From NCBI GenBank assembly GCA_019565575.1, contig CP067379.1:1550001-1614000 (forward strand): a stretch of DNA of 64,000 nucleotides, read 5' to 3'. The stretch is from Flavobacterium covae. GTDB lineage: Bacteria > Bacteroidota > Bacteroidia > Flavobacteriales > Flavobacteriaceae. Shown in pieces: positions 46,151-56,238 of this stretch (its first letter is position 1; every line of letters begins with the position of its first letter). The notes under the pieces were generated by a model. That model made no database searches and was not told the DNA's origin. It saw only the letters and a list, made by a program, of their open reading frames with translations. Both the position numbers and the translations under genes were made by a program.

Positions 46151-49009
46151 TTATAAAGGGATTTGAATAACTATAAGAGTGCCATTTGGCAGTTTGTTGT
46201 CCGTTAATTTATCTATGATTTCTATTGAAATGTTTTTTTGATTATACTCGTTTAATAAATCAATTCGGTTTTGTAAGGCATTAGTAGCAAATGATTGATG
46301 TTTTTTATTTTTAATTTGATTAAGTTCCTGACTTTTTTTTCTGCCAATTCCATTATCTTCAATTAAAATGCTTAATATTTTATCCTTTATAGTAAAATTT
46401 ATATATAACTCCTTTATTCCAAATTTATGTAATAACCCATGTTTGAGGGCATTTTCTACATAGGGTTGAAGTAGCATAGACGGAATTTTTATAGCCTCTA
46501 CATCAAGATCAGCTTGTGTTTTAATAGAAAATAAAAAATCTTCCTCAAAACGAGCTTTTTCAATTTCTAAATATAATTTTAAGGTTTTGACTTCATCTGC
46601 TATACTGATCCAGTCTTTATCGGTCATTTCTAAAATAATACGTGTAAGATTTGAAAATTTTGATAAATATTCAATAGCTTCATTTTTTTCATTGGCTACA
46701 ATATAAGATTGTAGAGTATTTAGCGCATTAAAGAAAAAATGAGGATTCATTTGAGATTTTAACGCTCTTAAATTAGACTGGTTTACATTCTTTTCTAAAT
46801 TAATTTTATCTAAAATTAATTGATTTCTTTTTTTATTTTAGTCAATTGCCATTTTAAAAAACAATAAATCAATCCTATAAAAACAATGATCATCAGCAAA
46901 ATAAAGTAACAAGACAACCAAAAAGGCTTTTTAATGTTTAAAGTCATCCGAGTTATATCAGATTTTTTACCATTAATTATTGTTTGAAACTTTATAAAAT
47001 ACTTGCCAGAAGGTAAAGAGTTTAAAGACAAACTACGTGCATCCTCATCTGCTAAGATCCAAGAAGAATTATTTATGGAATAATATAATTTACCTTTCTG
47101 ATTAGGAATATAAGATAAAATAGAGTAGATTATACGAATGTTATTTTCAGTATAATGTAAATTTTTTAAACTTTTTAAATCTCTAGTTTTTCCATTTACC
47201 AGAGCTGAATTGAGAATTAATTTAATAGGAAAAATTTTTCTCTTTTTTTCTTTTTAAAATATAGAGAAACCCTTTTGGGGTTACACCTATTATATGGCGG
47301 TTTAATTCAATTAAATCTGAAATTTCATGATCAGGAGTTATAGAAACTATTTTTTTTATATTATGAGTATCTAAATCAAATGAATAAAGACTAAAAGGAG
47401 TAATAATGTATAATTTTGAATTTAAAAATTTAATCTTATTGATGGGCTCATTATTAATGTATCGTTGTAAACGTATTTGTTTTACATAATTATCGGAAGT
47501 TATGACATATAATTTTTCAGTACTAGTTATAGCATAGGTTTTATCTCCTATGCTTTTTATTCTGGAAAAAAATAATTTTTTATTTTTTACTTTTATTTCA
47601 AGTATATTATTTTTAGTAACAGCAAATAAACCATTATTAGTAGCATAATAAATAGTATTATTAAAAGCATTATAGGAAGTTGATTTGCCCTGAACACCAT
47701 TTATAATAGGTATAATGGTTTGTATACTATCTTTAGCCCAAACATCCCATTCGTTTTTAATAGTTGTATTTTTTAACAAACCGCAAACGCCACTTGCAGC
47801 AAAAACGTAATATTTTTCATTTAGTTTTTGAGCATCTTTTAAAGCAATTATACTTTCTTCTTCTGTTTTATTTTTTAAATTGATTTTTTTAAAAGTATTC
47901 GACGTAAAATAAAGATGTTGTAAATCTGATGATAAAAAATATATTTCATGATTACTTTTTCCATCAAATATTTTTTCAAAATTCTTTAAAAAAAGATCGC
48001 TTTTATACAGTTTATCATCAGCAGATCCAATAAAAATAGACCGACCATTTGTTGAAATCGTCAGAGGTTTTTTATCAAAAGAAACAAAATTATTGCAAAG
48101 GTTAGGAACTAATAAAAGACCATCGTTGATAGTAGAAAACCAGTAGTTTTCCTCTTGATCTTTAAAAACAAATGAAATATTGAAATTTTTTAAATATGTA
48201 TTCAATGTATTAATACCTCCTTTAACATATTTAATAGCACCTTGTGTCGTACAAATCCAATTAAAATCTTTATCAAAAGCTAAATTTTGAATAAATGTAA
48301 AATCACCAGTTATCTTTCTTTTATAAAATTTATTCTTTTTAATTTCATAAAAATAGTTAGCATATTTAGAGACAAGTAATAAACCATTTGTGCTTTTTTG
48401 TAAAATAGGAGCAGGATAATTTTCATAAACTTCTTTCGGAATAGAAAAATGTTTGATAGATAAATCAGGCTCTATTATTGTAAAATCATTTCCTAATAGA
48501 TAAAATTTAGAGTTAGAAAAATGAGTAGCAAATAAATTTTCAGTATTAAATGCTACTTTCTTACGAATATTTAAGTCTTTTAAATCATAAAATAAAATAT
48601 GATTTTTTTGCAAAACAATAAGATACTTATCTGTAATTCCAAATTTCACAAAACCAATTGTATTCGTATTATTAAGACATTTTAGCTGGTTGTTTTCAAC
48701 ATAATACAAATAACCATCAAAATTACTATACCATATCCTACCATACAAATCCTCTTGTATACAAGATCCGGAAATAGAGGTTTGATTTTCATTAGTGTAA
48801 GTTAAAAAATATTTACCATCATATCTACAAAGCCCTTTGTTAGTTGCAAACCACATAAAACCTTTTTGATCTTGAAAAATATCATATACACTATTAGAAG
48901 GTAACCCTTTTGATTGATCAATTTTATAATAAAAAGGATTTTGCCCCTCGAATGATATAGGAGAAAGTAAAATGACAATTATAAAAAGTCTAATAGGAAA
49001 CATAAACAC
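46151..49009 (-). CDS. Sensor histidine kinase with an N-terminal beta-propeller, frame broken twice
   Basis: A ~950-residue hybrid membrane sensor. A signal or anchor (IRLFIIVILLSPISFEG) is followed by a two-component-regulator propeller (SKGLPSNSVYDIFQDQKGF and MWFATNKGLCRYDGKYFLTY, with later blades), a Y_Y_Y-like domain, one TM helix (WLSCYFILLMIIVFIGLIYC) and a LytS-type kinase core (QMNPHFFFNALNTLQSYIV, PSMLLQPYVENALKHGL, IEDNGIGRKKSQEL). Breaks: near 47235-47239 (one extra base, restoring KEKNFPIKLILNS) and near 46836-46842 (seven A where eight needed, restoring KIKKRNQLILDKINLEKNVN). Senses an external or periplasmic ligand and signals to the LytTR regulator. Confidence 0.9.
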
Positions 49010-49605
49010 AAAAATAAATTTTTTAAGATTATCATACTTTATGAGTTAACCAAAAGGACTTAAGAGTTAACGATTTTTATTAGTTAACCGAAAAACAGGT
49101 TTGCTAAACTCCTACAAAAGGGAAGTATCTACACAAGGTATTTTTGCTTTATAAAAAACAAAAATGCTATGAATACAAAATTAGTTAAGATGATATTGTT
49201 GTTTTTATTGATAGGCAATATCCCGATGAGTCGCGCCCAGTTTGGAAAATTGTTAAATAAAGTAGCCGAAAAAGCTTTAGGATCACCAGAAAATGATGCA
49301 AAGAAAGCTATTACGCCAGATAAAAAAGACTTAAAAGCTCTAGAAGAAGATGAAACCGATTCTTTTTAGAAAATCAAAATTTTAAAAAAGAAGGACCAAG
49401 CGGAATTTATTATGCCTCTGTTCCATTAGGAATAAAAAGTTTAGTTGATGACAAAATACTAGCCATAAAAAAAGTGTATTTAGAATTTGATGAACCCAAT
49501 TTTAAGGCTAATCTGTATACTCGATACCATTTTCAAAAGAAAAATGGAAATCCAATAATAGATACACAATACACAAGCTGGATTAGCTCTGGAATTAGTG
49601 GAAAA

Positions 49606-51378
49606 GAGGCTGTCCAAAAAGTTTAGGACAGCCTTTTTATTGCTGTTTTACTCTAAAACATGTATTTTAGAGGTGACAAAAAACAAGCAATGGCTAAAGT
49701 AACATTTAAAAACCAGACAGGCAATTCTCCAGAACTTTTTCCAATCAATATTTTTGATAAAATTGATGATAACCACCCTGTTCGACTGGTCGATTCTATA
49801 GTTGACAGACTTGATATTAGCGACATAGTTAAGCTTTATCGCGGTGGTGGATGCTCTGCTTACCATCCTAGAATGCTAATCAAAGTATTGTTTTATAGCT
49901 ATTTGTCAAATATCTATTCTTGCCGAAAAATAGCCAAAGCACTTAATGAGAACATTCATTTTATGTTTATCTCAGGCAATTCCACTCCTGGGTTTAGAAC
50001 CATTAACGAGTTTAGAGGCAAAATTTTGAAAGATAAAATCAAAGTTTTATTCGCAGAAGTAGTAAAAATATTGGTCGACCTAGGTTATATAAGCCTTGAT
50101 GTTCAATATATTGATGGTACTAAAATTGAAGCAAAATCCAACAAATACACCTTTGTTTGGCGTGGTTCGGTTGAAAAATACAAAGAGAAATTAGAAGTAA
50201 AAATCAACACTATTTTATCTGATATAGAAAACAGTATACAATCAGAAAACCAAGAACTTAACCAAGAAGCATTGCCAAAAAAAATCAATTCAGATGAATT
50301 AAAAGAAAAGCTATCAGAATTGAATAAAAAGTTAAAAGAACCGACTAAGAAACAGGTAAAAGAACTACAGAAATTACAGGAAGAACACCTTCCAAGATTA
50401 GAGAAATACGAAAAGGATTTAGAAATACTTGGAAATAGAAACTCTTATAGTAAGACAGACCCTGACGCTACTTTTATGAGAATGAAGGAAGATCATATGA
50501 GAAATGGGCAACTCAAACCAGCTTACAACCCTCAAATATCAACTGAAAATCAATTTATTACACACGTTTCTATACATCAAACGACCAACGATACCAACAC
50601 ATTAGAGTCACACTTAAACAGTTTTGAAGAAAACTATAATAGACAAAGTAAAGAAGTTGTCGCCGATGCTGGATATGGCAGTGAAGAAAATTACCAAATG
50701 CTTAAAAACAAGCAAATTGAGCCCTTTGTAAAGTACAATTATTTTCATGCAGAGCAGAAAAAGAAACTTAAAGAGAATCCTTTTTTAGTGCAAAATTTAT
50801 TTTACAATCAACAATACGATTTCTATATCTGTCCTATGGGGCAAAAAATGGAAAACATAGGAATAGGTAAGCGAATCTCTAGCAATGGATATGAATCAGA
50901 AGTGACTTATTATCAAGCTAAACGATGCGAAGGATGCCCATTGAGAAGTTTATGCCACAAAGCAAAAGGGAATCGAAAAATAGAAGTCAATCACCCTCTA
51001 AATTGCCTAAAAAACGAAGCTAAAGAATTACTAAACTCAAAAAAAGGACACAAACACAGAAGTAAAAGACCTGTTGAAGTAGAGGCAGTATTCGGACAAC
51101 TAAAAAACAACAATAAATTTAATCGGTTTACATTTTTTGGGTTAGAAATGGTAGAAATGGAGTTTCTACTAATGGCGCTTGGTCATAATTTCAGAAAAAT
51201 GGTGGCTACAACTACAGATTCAATGAAAAAAGCTTTTAAAACAACTCGTTCTTGCTCAACATACAACTATATGACTCGATTTTGCCTTCTAATTGTTTTT
51301 GAAAAATTAAATTTTACTAGCAATCACCAATATCGTGAATTTGCGGCATAAAAAAAGCTGCCCTTTTAGGACAGCCTC
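49606..51378 (+). mobile_element. IS1182-family insertion sequence
   Basis: About 1.77 kb with imperfect terminal inverted repeats GAGGCTGTCCAAAAAGTT at the left and GAGGCTGTCCTAAAAGGG (read inward from the right end). One large transposase frame fills it. The left end also folds on itself (AGGCTGTCC ... GGACAGCCT, 49607-49634). I see no obvious target-site duplication at the flanks (TGGAAAA before, AGCAAATG after). It disrupts an exported-protein gene. Confidence 0.9.
49690..51351 (+). CDS. IS1182-family transposase
   Basis: A ~553-residue DDE transposase. N-terminal DUF772-type domain (FPINIFDKIDDNHPVRLVDS, YHPRMLIKVLFYSYLSNIYS, SCRKIAKALNENIHFMFISG, GFRTINEFRG), the first catalytic region QYIDGTKIEAKSNKYTFVWR, the second VVADAGYGSEENYQML, a Cys-rich segment (YICPMGQKM, CEGCPLRSLCHKAKG) and the C-terminal catalytic region RPVEVEAVFGQLKNNNKFNR with FFGLEMVEMEFLLMALGHNF. 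An ATG at 49660 would add ten residues; I prefer 49690 because MAKVTFKNQTGNS matches the family start. Unbroken, so probably active. Confidence 0.9.
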   Translation: MAKVTFKNQTGNSPELFPINIFDKIDDNHPVRLVDSIVDRLDISDIVKLYRGGGCSAYHPRMLIKVLFYSYLSNIYSCRKIAKALNENIHFMFISGNSTPGFRTINEFRGKILKDKIKVLFAEVVKILVDLGYISLDVQYIDGTKIEAKSNKYTFVWRGSVEKYKEKLEVKINTILSDIENSIQSENQELNQEALPKKINSDELKEKLSELNKKLKEPTKKQVKELQKLQEEHLPRLEKYEKDLEILGNRNSYSKTDPDATFMRMKEDHMRNGQLKPAYNPQISTENQFITHVSIHQTTNDTNTLESHLNSFEENYNRQSKEVVADAGYGSEENYQMLKNKQIEPFVKYNYFHAEQKKKLKENPFLVQNLFYNQQYDFYICPMGQKMENIGIGKRISSNGYESEVTYYQAKRCEGCPLRSLCHKAKGNRKIEVNHPLNCLKNEAKELLNSKKGHKHRSKRPVEVEAVFGQLKNNNKFNRFTFFGLEMVEMEFLLMALGHNFRKMVATTTDSMKKAFKTTRSCSTYNYMTRFCLLIVFEKLNFTSNHQYREFAA

Positions 51379-52110
51379 AGCAAATGCGATCTAAAGGAAT
51401 TATACATTATAGAGAATGTTACATGCCCGATATAGCCTATGTACAATATCAGAGTAAAAATCTGGCAGAAGGCGTGAAAAAGGAGAAGTAAAAGGATTAT
51501 TACAACTAGAACCAGGATTGTTTTATGCTGCGGATGAACCTTATGCTGCTTCGGGAGCAAATCCTTTTGGAAATAACTTATTTGAAGGACAACCTTATTT
51601 ATTCTTTTACAAAAAAGGAATGGAAGACCAAATTAAAAAGTATCCACCAACAAAAATAATTCAAATTTTTCGAGATATAGAAAAGAAAAAAGAAGAAGCC
51701 TATACTGCTCAAAACTCTTTGCCTAAAAAAATAAATCCTGTACAAGCTCCTACTCAAAAAGAAATAATAGAAACAATAAAAAACGCACCGCTGATTATGC
51801 TTGGAAAGAAACCCCTATTTACGGATACCCTATTAGTGAATGGGTCTCTCAGTATAAAAATATACAAAATGGAAATGGAGAATATCTAAAAACACTGACC
51901 TCTAGGATAATGTCCATTGTAGCTGTATTTAAAAAAACAGATGGGACCTGTGCATTTATGAGCATGCAAATAGAACAACAAAATTCATTCTCAAAAGCAG
52001 GTGATCTAAAGGAAAATTATCTTACTCCACCAACTGATTATGCTAATTCAGGAATGGATCCTATTTCCTGTGATAAAGCAAATATGTATAAAACTAAATA
52101 AATTATAAAA

Positions 52111-52539
52111 ATGAAAAATCTATTAAAAAGTATACTCCTATTAGCAATAACCATCCTTTTAGATGCCTGTTCTAAAAAAGAAGAAATAACTGAAGTTTTT
52201 GAGCCAACAATAGTAGGGAAATGGGAATTTTTTAAAAAAATAGAATACAACGAGTCAGGACAAGAACTTTTTAGTGATTATGTTAACAAATGTATTGACT
52301 TAAAAGATCATTTATTAATAGAAGCTAATAATACTTATACAGAAAAAATTATGCCTTCAAACTGCCAATCCGAAGATAATAAAACAAGTTACATTTATGA
52401 AAACAATGAATTGAAATTAAGGGGGTTTTCATATAAACTAAAAGTAATTTCTATAACGACTAATCAATTAAAAATAGAATTTTTAAACAATACAAAAGAA
52501 CGAGCGAGAGTTGATACCTATTTGTTAATAAGAAAATAA
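52111..52539 (+). CDS. Lipocalin-like lipoprotein
   Basis: A 142-residue protein with a lipobox (LLAITILLDACSKKEE) and the single-domain pattern PTIVGKWEFFKKIEYNESGQ then NNTYTEKIMPSNCQSEDN, KLKVISITTNQLKIEFLN, typical of small lipocalin-like (Lipocalin_4) lipoproteins of Bacteroidetes. Function unknown; many are stress or envelope proteins. It begins ten bases after the stop of the IS-split gene. Confidence 0.8.
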   Translation: MKNLLKSILLLAITILLDACSKKEEITEVFEPTIVGKWEFFKKIEYNESGQELFSDYVNKCIDLKDHLLIEANNTYTEKIMPSNCQSEDNKTSYIYENNELKLRGFSYKLKVISITTNQLKIEFLNNTKERARVDTYLLIRK

Positions 52540-52646
52540 ATATACAACAATCTGATATATGATTTTTGAAAACATAAAGAATACTTCCCACATGAAAACA
52601 TATTTAATAGACACTATATTATCATTGAAAAACAAAAATTAAAAAC

Positions 52647-52793
52647 GTGAGAATAATAAATAAAAACAAACTAGAAATTTTTCTAACCCTTTTCTATGCC
52701 ATCATTTTTATTGGAATCTTTTATTCCTGTAATCAGACAAAAATAAATAAGCAAAAAATAAATATAATAAAGACTTATGATCTAGTTGAGTAA
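52647..52793 (+). CDS. Possible 48-residue lipoprotein
   Basis: GTG start, then a hydrophobic segment FLTLFYAIIFIGIFYSC with a Cys in lipobox position, then a short Lys/Asn-rich tail (NQTKINKQKINIIKTYDLVE). It resembles many small Bacteroidetes lipoproteins but is short, begins with GTG and may be a chance frame or the truncated start of a longer gene. Confidence 0.35.
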   Translation: MRIINKNKLEIFLTLFYAIIFIGIFYSCNQTKINKQKINIIKTYDLVE

Positions 52794-53062
52794 TTCTTAC
52801 AGAAAATAGATAGATAGTTTAAAACTTTATAAAAGTAAAAAAAAAACATTTTTATTGACCAAACCACATTTTATATCAATTTGCTAATAGCGACACTGAA
52901 ACTTGAAAAATAATTAGATTAAATAATAAAAAAGACTATAATTTTCTTTTTGTATAAAAAAAACGTTTTGATAAATAATTGATTTTAAATAGATTATGTT
53001 GTGAAAATAAATACATAATACAAAATGTCACAGTTTATAATAAATTAAAAAAAAACTAATAA

Positions 53063-54480
53063 ATGAAAATAAAAACAAAAATATTCATTATAATAGCACT
53101 ATTCTTTTATATAGTGATTATGGCACAAACTCATGGTGCAATTGGTTATATAAAAGCTGGAGCTACAGGAAACGGAACCTCCTGGTCAGACGCATCAGGA
53201 GATCTTCAATCCTTAATAAATAGTAGACGTTATTCTCAAATTTGGGTTGCAGGAGGAACATACAAACCCAATAGAAAAGCAGACGATTTAAATACAATTA
53301 CACCCAATAATCAACACAATGCTTTTGTCATATCAAGTACAATTAGCATTTATGGTGGCTTTGCAGGAACTGAAGCCAGTTTAGACGAAAGGAATTTGTC
53401 TTTAACATCCAATGAAAGTATACTAAGTGGAGATTTAGGTGTCGAACAAATGTCTAGAGATAATGCTTATCATGTGGTTATTCTTTCTGGTTATTCAACT
53501 CTTGATGGTCTTACAATTGCAAATGGTGTTGCATCGTGTTATGGAAGCTGTACTACAGTAGAAGGAAATAATATAGATGGAAGAAGAGGAGGAGGGATAT
53601 ATATCATTCAATCAAAAAATACGTTCTCTAATGTAACCATTAAAAATAATTGGGCAGAAGCAGAAGGAGGAGGGATGTATATAGGAAGAAGTTCCGATAT
53701 AGGAACATACTTAAGATTAATCAATACCGTTTTCTGGAACAACTCTACAACTGGCAAAGGAGGTGCTATTTTTGCGTTATCCTCTCAGCCTAAAATTACA
53801 AATTGCGTATTCTCAGGTAATTATGCGCAAAATGGAGGAGGAGGGATTTGTGCCAGAGAATCTTTGGCTAGTATTTACAATACCATATTCCATAATAATA
53901 ATGCCCGATTGGACGAATTAGGACACGATATCTTTGTAGATGATTATAATTATCCCGTTGGAACCGTTTTTATATACCCAGATGTACATTATTCTATTTT
54001 ACAAAACTATAGACTAAATGCGTATTATAACAATAATTATGTAGGGAAATATGAACCATTTAAAGATCCCTTAAATGGCGATTTTACATTAATTAAATCA
54101 TCTTTTGCTGCTTATGATACAGGAACTAATTTAGTACCTGGTATAACTTTACCTAGTAGAGATAAAGCAGGGAATCTAAGAATAGTGAACCAAACCATTG
54201 ATAGAGGAGCTTATGAGTATAAAAGTTACAGAGTAACAAAGCAAGCTAATATCGAAAAAAACAAAATATATTGATTTTTCTCAATCCTGCTGTAGATAAA
54301 TTAAATATAGAAATGGAAGAAGAAATAAAAGGAATGGAAATATATAATCAACGAGGACAAAAAGTTTTTTCTGGCAACCTAAAACAAGAGAATATAAATA
54401 GATTAAAAAATGGAATTTACAATATAAAAATAGAAGACCAAAAAGGGAAAACAAGTACCGCAATATTTTTAAAAGAATAA
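53063..54480 (+). CDS. T9SS-secreted right-handed beta-helix protein, frame broken once
   Basis: A ~472-residue exported protein. Signal IKTKIFIIIALFFYIVIMAQ, then YIKAGATGNGTSWSDASGDL, IWVAGGTYKPNRKADDLNTI, ISIYGGFAGTEASLDERNLS and several parallel beta-helix rungs (GGGMYIGRSSDIGTYLRLIN, GGAIFALSSQPKITNCVFSG, GGGICARESLASIYNTIFHN). These match choice-of-anchor-Q/pectate-lyase-like proteins of Bacteroidetes. The C-terminus is a T9SS type A sorting domain: FLNPAVDKLNIE, MEIYNQRGQKVFSGNL, LKNGIYNIKIEDQKGK. The frame is lost near 54272 (one base short, restoring IYLIFLNPAVDKL). Exported to the cell surface by T9SS; the enzymatic role, if any, is unknown. Confidence 0.88.
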
Positions 54481-54838
54481 ATTTTTTAACTTATCATAAT
54501 CAAAAAAATACTAAATACAAGAATTTCATATCCTTTAGAAATAAGATACCATTTAAACTTTGAATTTTCTTTTTAAAAATAGTACATCTACAAAAGCAAT
54601 AAAAATTAGTGTTGGTTCTCGATACGTTTCGCGTTCAAACTAACGATGATTTCAATTATATACTCAACTATTTGTTCGAGTTGTTTTTAAAATGAAAAAA
54701 CGTATCGAGAACTTTATTTTTTAATCCAGTATATTTTAAGTTTAAATGGGATTAAACAAAATAAGCAACTAAGAAATATCTTATGATTGTTAAATTAAAG
54801 GCTTTATATTAAAAATTTTGTTTATTCGAGTAACTTTT
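54481..54838. other. Intergenic region with dispersed repeat
   Basis: No gene. Contains copy B of the dispersed repeat and nothing else I can name. Confidence 0.6.
54588..54755 (-). repeat. Dispersed repeat, copy B (inverted)
   Basis: Reverse-strand counterpart of 4851-5018. Here the internal inverted ends are better preserved: GTTCTCGATACG and CGTATCGAGAAC bound the central ~100 bases. The segment has no coding capacity. Confidence 0.8.
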
Positions 54839-55234
54839 TTACACCCTAATTGTGACTGATAAATTAAACAAGACCCGAACAGGTTTTCCATCTTGGTCTC
54901 CAGGTGTCCATTTAGGACATGTTTGAAGCACTCTTATTATTTCTTGTGCTGTTCCATATCCCAAATCATTGATTACTTTAATATCTGAAATACTTCCATT
55001 TGTTTCGATTATAAAAGTGACTTGAAGAACTCCTCCTGTAAAATTTTCATCACTTGGTGGTGAAAAGTTCTTTCCTATAAACTTCATTAGTTCATTGTTT
55101 CCTCCTGGAAAAATAGGTTGATTTTCTACATTATCAAATGGTATTGGAGCGGATTTAGCTGTACCATTTGAGGGAGATTGAGCCAATGTTATTTGACAAA
55201 ACCAGAGAATAATAAATAAGATTAATTTCTTCAT
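54839..55234 (-). CDS. Small TonB C-terminal domain protein
   Basis: A 131-residue protein with a signal peptide (LILFIILWFCQITLAQ) and a single TonB C-terminal domain: NQPIFPGGNNELMKFIGKNF, GGVLQVTFIIETNGSISDIK, NDLGYGTAQEIIRVLQ and CPKWTPGDQDGKPVRVLFN. It closely resembles the C-terminal part of the TonB at 59366-60181, but has no TM anchor or Pro-rich spacer, so it cannot bridge the periplasm. It may be an accessory or regulatory copy. Monocistronic. Confidence 0.85.
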   Translation of the reverse strand: MKKLILFIILWFCQITLAQSPSNGTAKSAPIPFDNVENQPIFPGGNNELMKFIGKNFSPPSDENFTGGVLQVTFIIETNGSISDIKVINDLGYGTAQEIIRVLQTCPKWTPGDQDGKPVRVLFNLSVTIRV

Positions 55235-55551
55235 AGTAATAGTTTTTGGGATTAATATTTCATTACATTTTTCTCAGATCTGTTCGAAAATGGCAACTCT
55301 TTGTTTGGTTTATCTTTTCGATAGTTGGAGAAATTTGATTATTAACATTATACAATTTACTTTCTTTATACCTTACGTTTAAACCTATCTCAGATTGGCT
55401 ATAATAAAGTAACTAAGTAAAGAAATGACAGGATCAAAATCATTTAGGATTTCTGTTTTTTTGTTGTAATAAAAAAACAGAACCTTTTGATGACAAAAAT
55501 ATAATTGTTTTATTAAATTCCCAAATACTAATTAATTTTAAAACAAAATAA
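55235..55551. other. Intergenic region with hairpin
   Basis: No gene. Contains a perfect inverted repeat at 55451-55482 (TTCTGTTTTTTT/AAAAAAACAGAA with an 8-nt loop), downstream of the minus-strand queE, possibly its terminator although no T run follows on that strand. Confidence 0.55.
55451..55482 (-). terminator. Hairpin downstream of queE
   Basis: Twelve-base arms TTCTGTTTTTTT and AAAAAAACAGAA are exact complements around an eight-base loop. Confidence 0.5.
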
Positions 55552-56184
55552 TTACGGAATATTTAAATATTTATGTGTTTGTAATGAAATTTTCCATTTT
55601 GGATTTTTCATTACATAGTCTATTATAAGATTTAACACTTCTTCTTTCTTACTCCATTCTGGTTGTAAGTATAATTTGGCATTAGGATTTGTTCTTAGAG
55701 CTTGTTCTTCTGCAAAGAGAAAATCGTGTTTATTATAAATTATAATCTTAAGTTCATGTGCTTTATCGTAGGCTTCTTGAACAGGTAATTTTGTTTTTTT
55801 AGGAGATAGACAAAACCAATCCCATTGCCCTGTAACGGGATAGGCTCCTGATGTTTCGATATGTACACGGAGTCCTGCTTGTTTTAATTTTCTCGTCAGA
55901 GGTTCCATATTCCAGGTTAATGGTTCTCCTCCTGTAACGACAACGGTATTTGCATATTTTTTTGCATTTTCAACTATTATTGAAGTTTGAGTTGGAGGAT
56001 GTAATTCCGCATTCCAACTTTCTTTGACATCACACCAATGACAGCCTACATCACAACCGCCAATTCTCACAAAATAGGCGGCAGTACCTGTGTAGGCTCC
56101 CTCGCCTTGTATTGTATAAAACTCTTCCATCAAAGGAAGCATATCTCCTTTATTTACAGCTAACTGTATTTCTTTACTCAACAT
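55552..56184 (-). CDS. queE: 7-carboxy-7-deazaguanine synthase
   Basis: Radical SAM enzyme of the queuosine pathway that makes 7-carboxy-7-deazaguanine from CPH4. The diagnostic N-terminal FYTIQGEGAYTGTAAYFVRI and the cluster motif GGCDVGCHWCDVKESW (C-x3-C-x2-C) are present, then VVVTGGEPLTWNM and VHIETSGAYPV. A 210-residue intact protein, normal for the family. Upstream is a -7 box at 56210-56217. Confidence 0.93.
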   Translation of the reverse strand: MLSKEIQLAVNKGDMLPLMEEFYTIQGEGAYTGTAAYFVRIGGCDVGCHWCDVKESWNAELHPPTQTSIIVENAKKYANTVVVTGGEPLTWNMEPLTRKLKQAGLRVHIETSGAYPVTGQWDWFCLSPKKTKLPVQEAYDKAHELKIIIYNKHDFLFAEEQALRTNPNAKLYLQPEWSKKEEVLNLIIDYVMKNPKWKISLQTHKYLNIP

Positions 56185-56209
56185 AATTATTTTCTAAAAA
56201 AGAGGGTTG

Positions 56210-56217
56210 CAAATATA
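56210..56217 (-). promoter_or_regulatory. Candidate -7 box of queE
   Basis: Minus strand TATATTTG, 25 bases before the queE start. Confidence 0.5.
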
Positions 56218-56238
56218 CATAAATTTAATAGGTTATCT

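Larger units (their letters stand above)
49169..52101 (+). pseudogene. Exported-protein gene split by an IS element
   Basis: The gene starts at ATG 49169 with signal MILLFLLIGNIPMSRAQF, then FGKLLNKVAEKALGSPENDA. It is interrupted by the IS at 49606 and resumes at 51379 (QMRSKGIIHYRECYMPDIAY, GLLQLEPGLFYAADEPYAAS, ADYAWKETPIYGYPISEWVS, FKKTDGTCAFMSMQIEQQNS, ending YKTK at 52101). Frame breaks in homopolymers near 49363 (TTTTTA), 51480 (AAAAAGG) and 51780 also occur, and each is repairable by one base. With IS and breaks removed it would be about 385 residues. No family recognised; the insertion makes loss of function likely. Confidence 0.8.
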
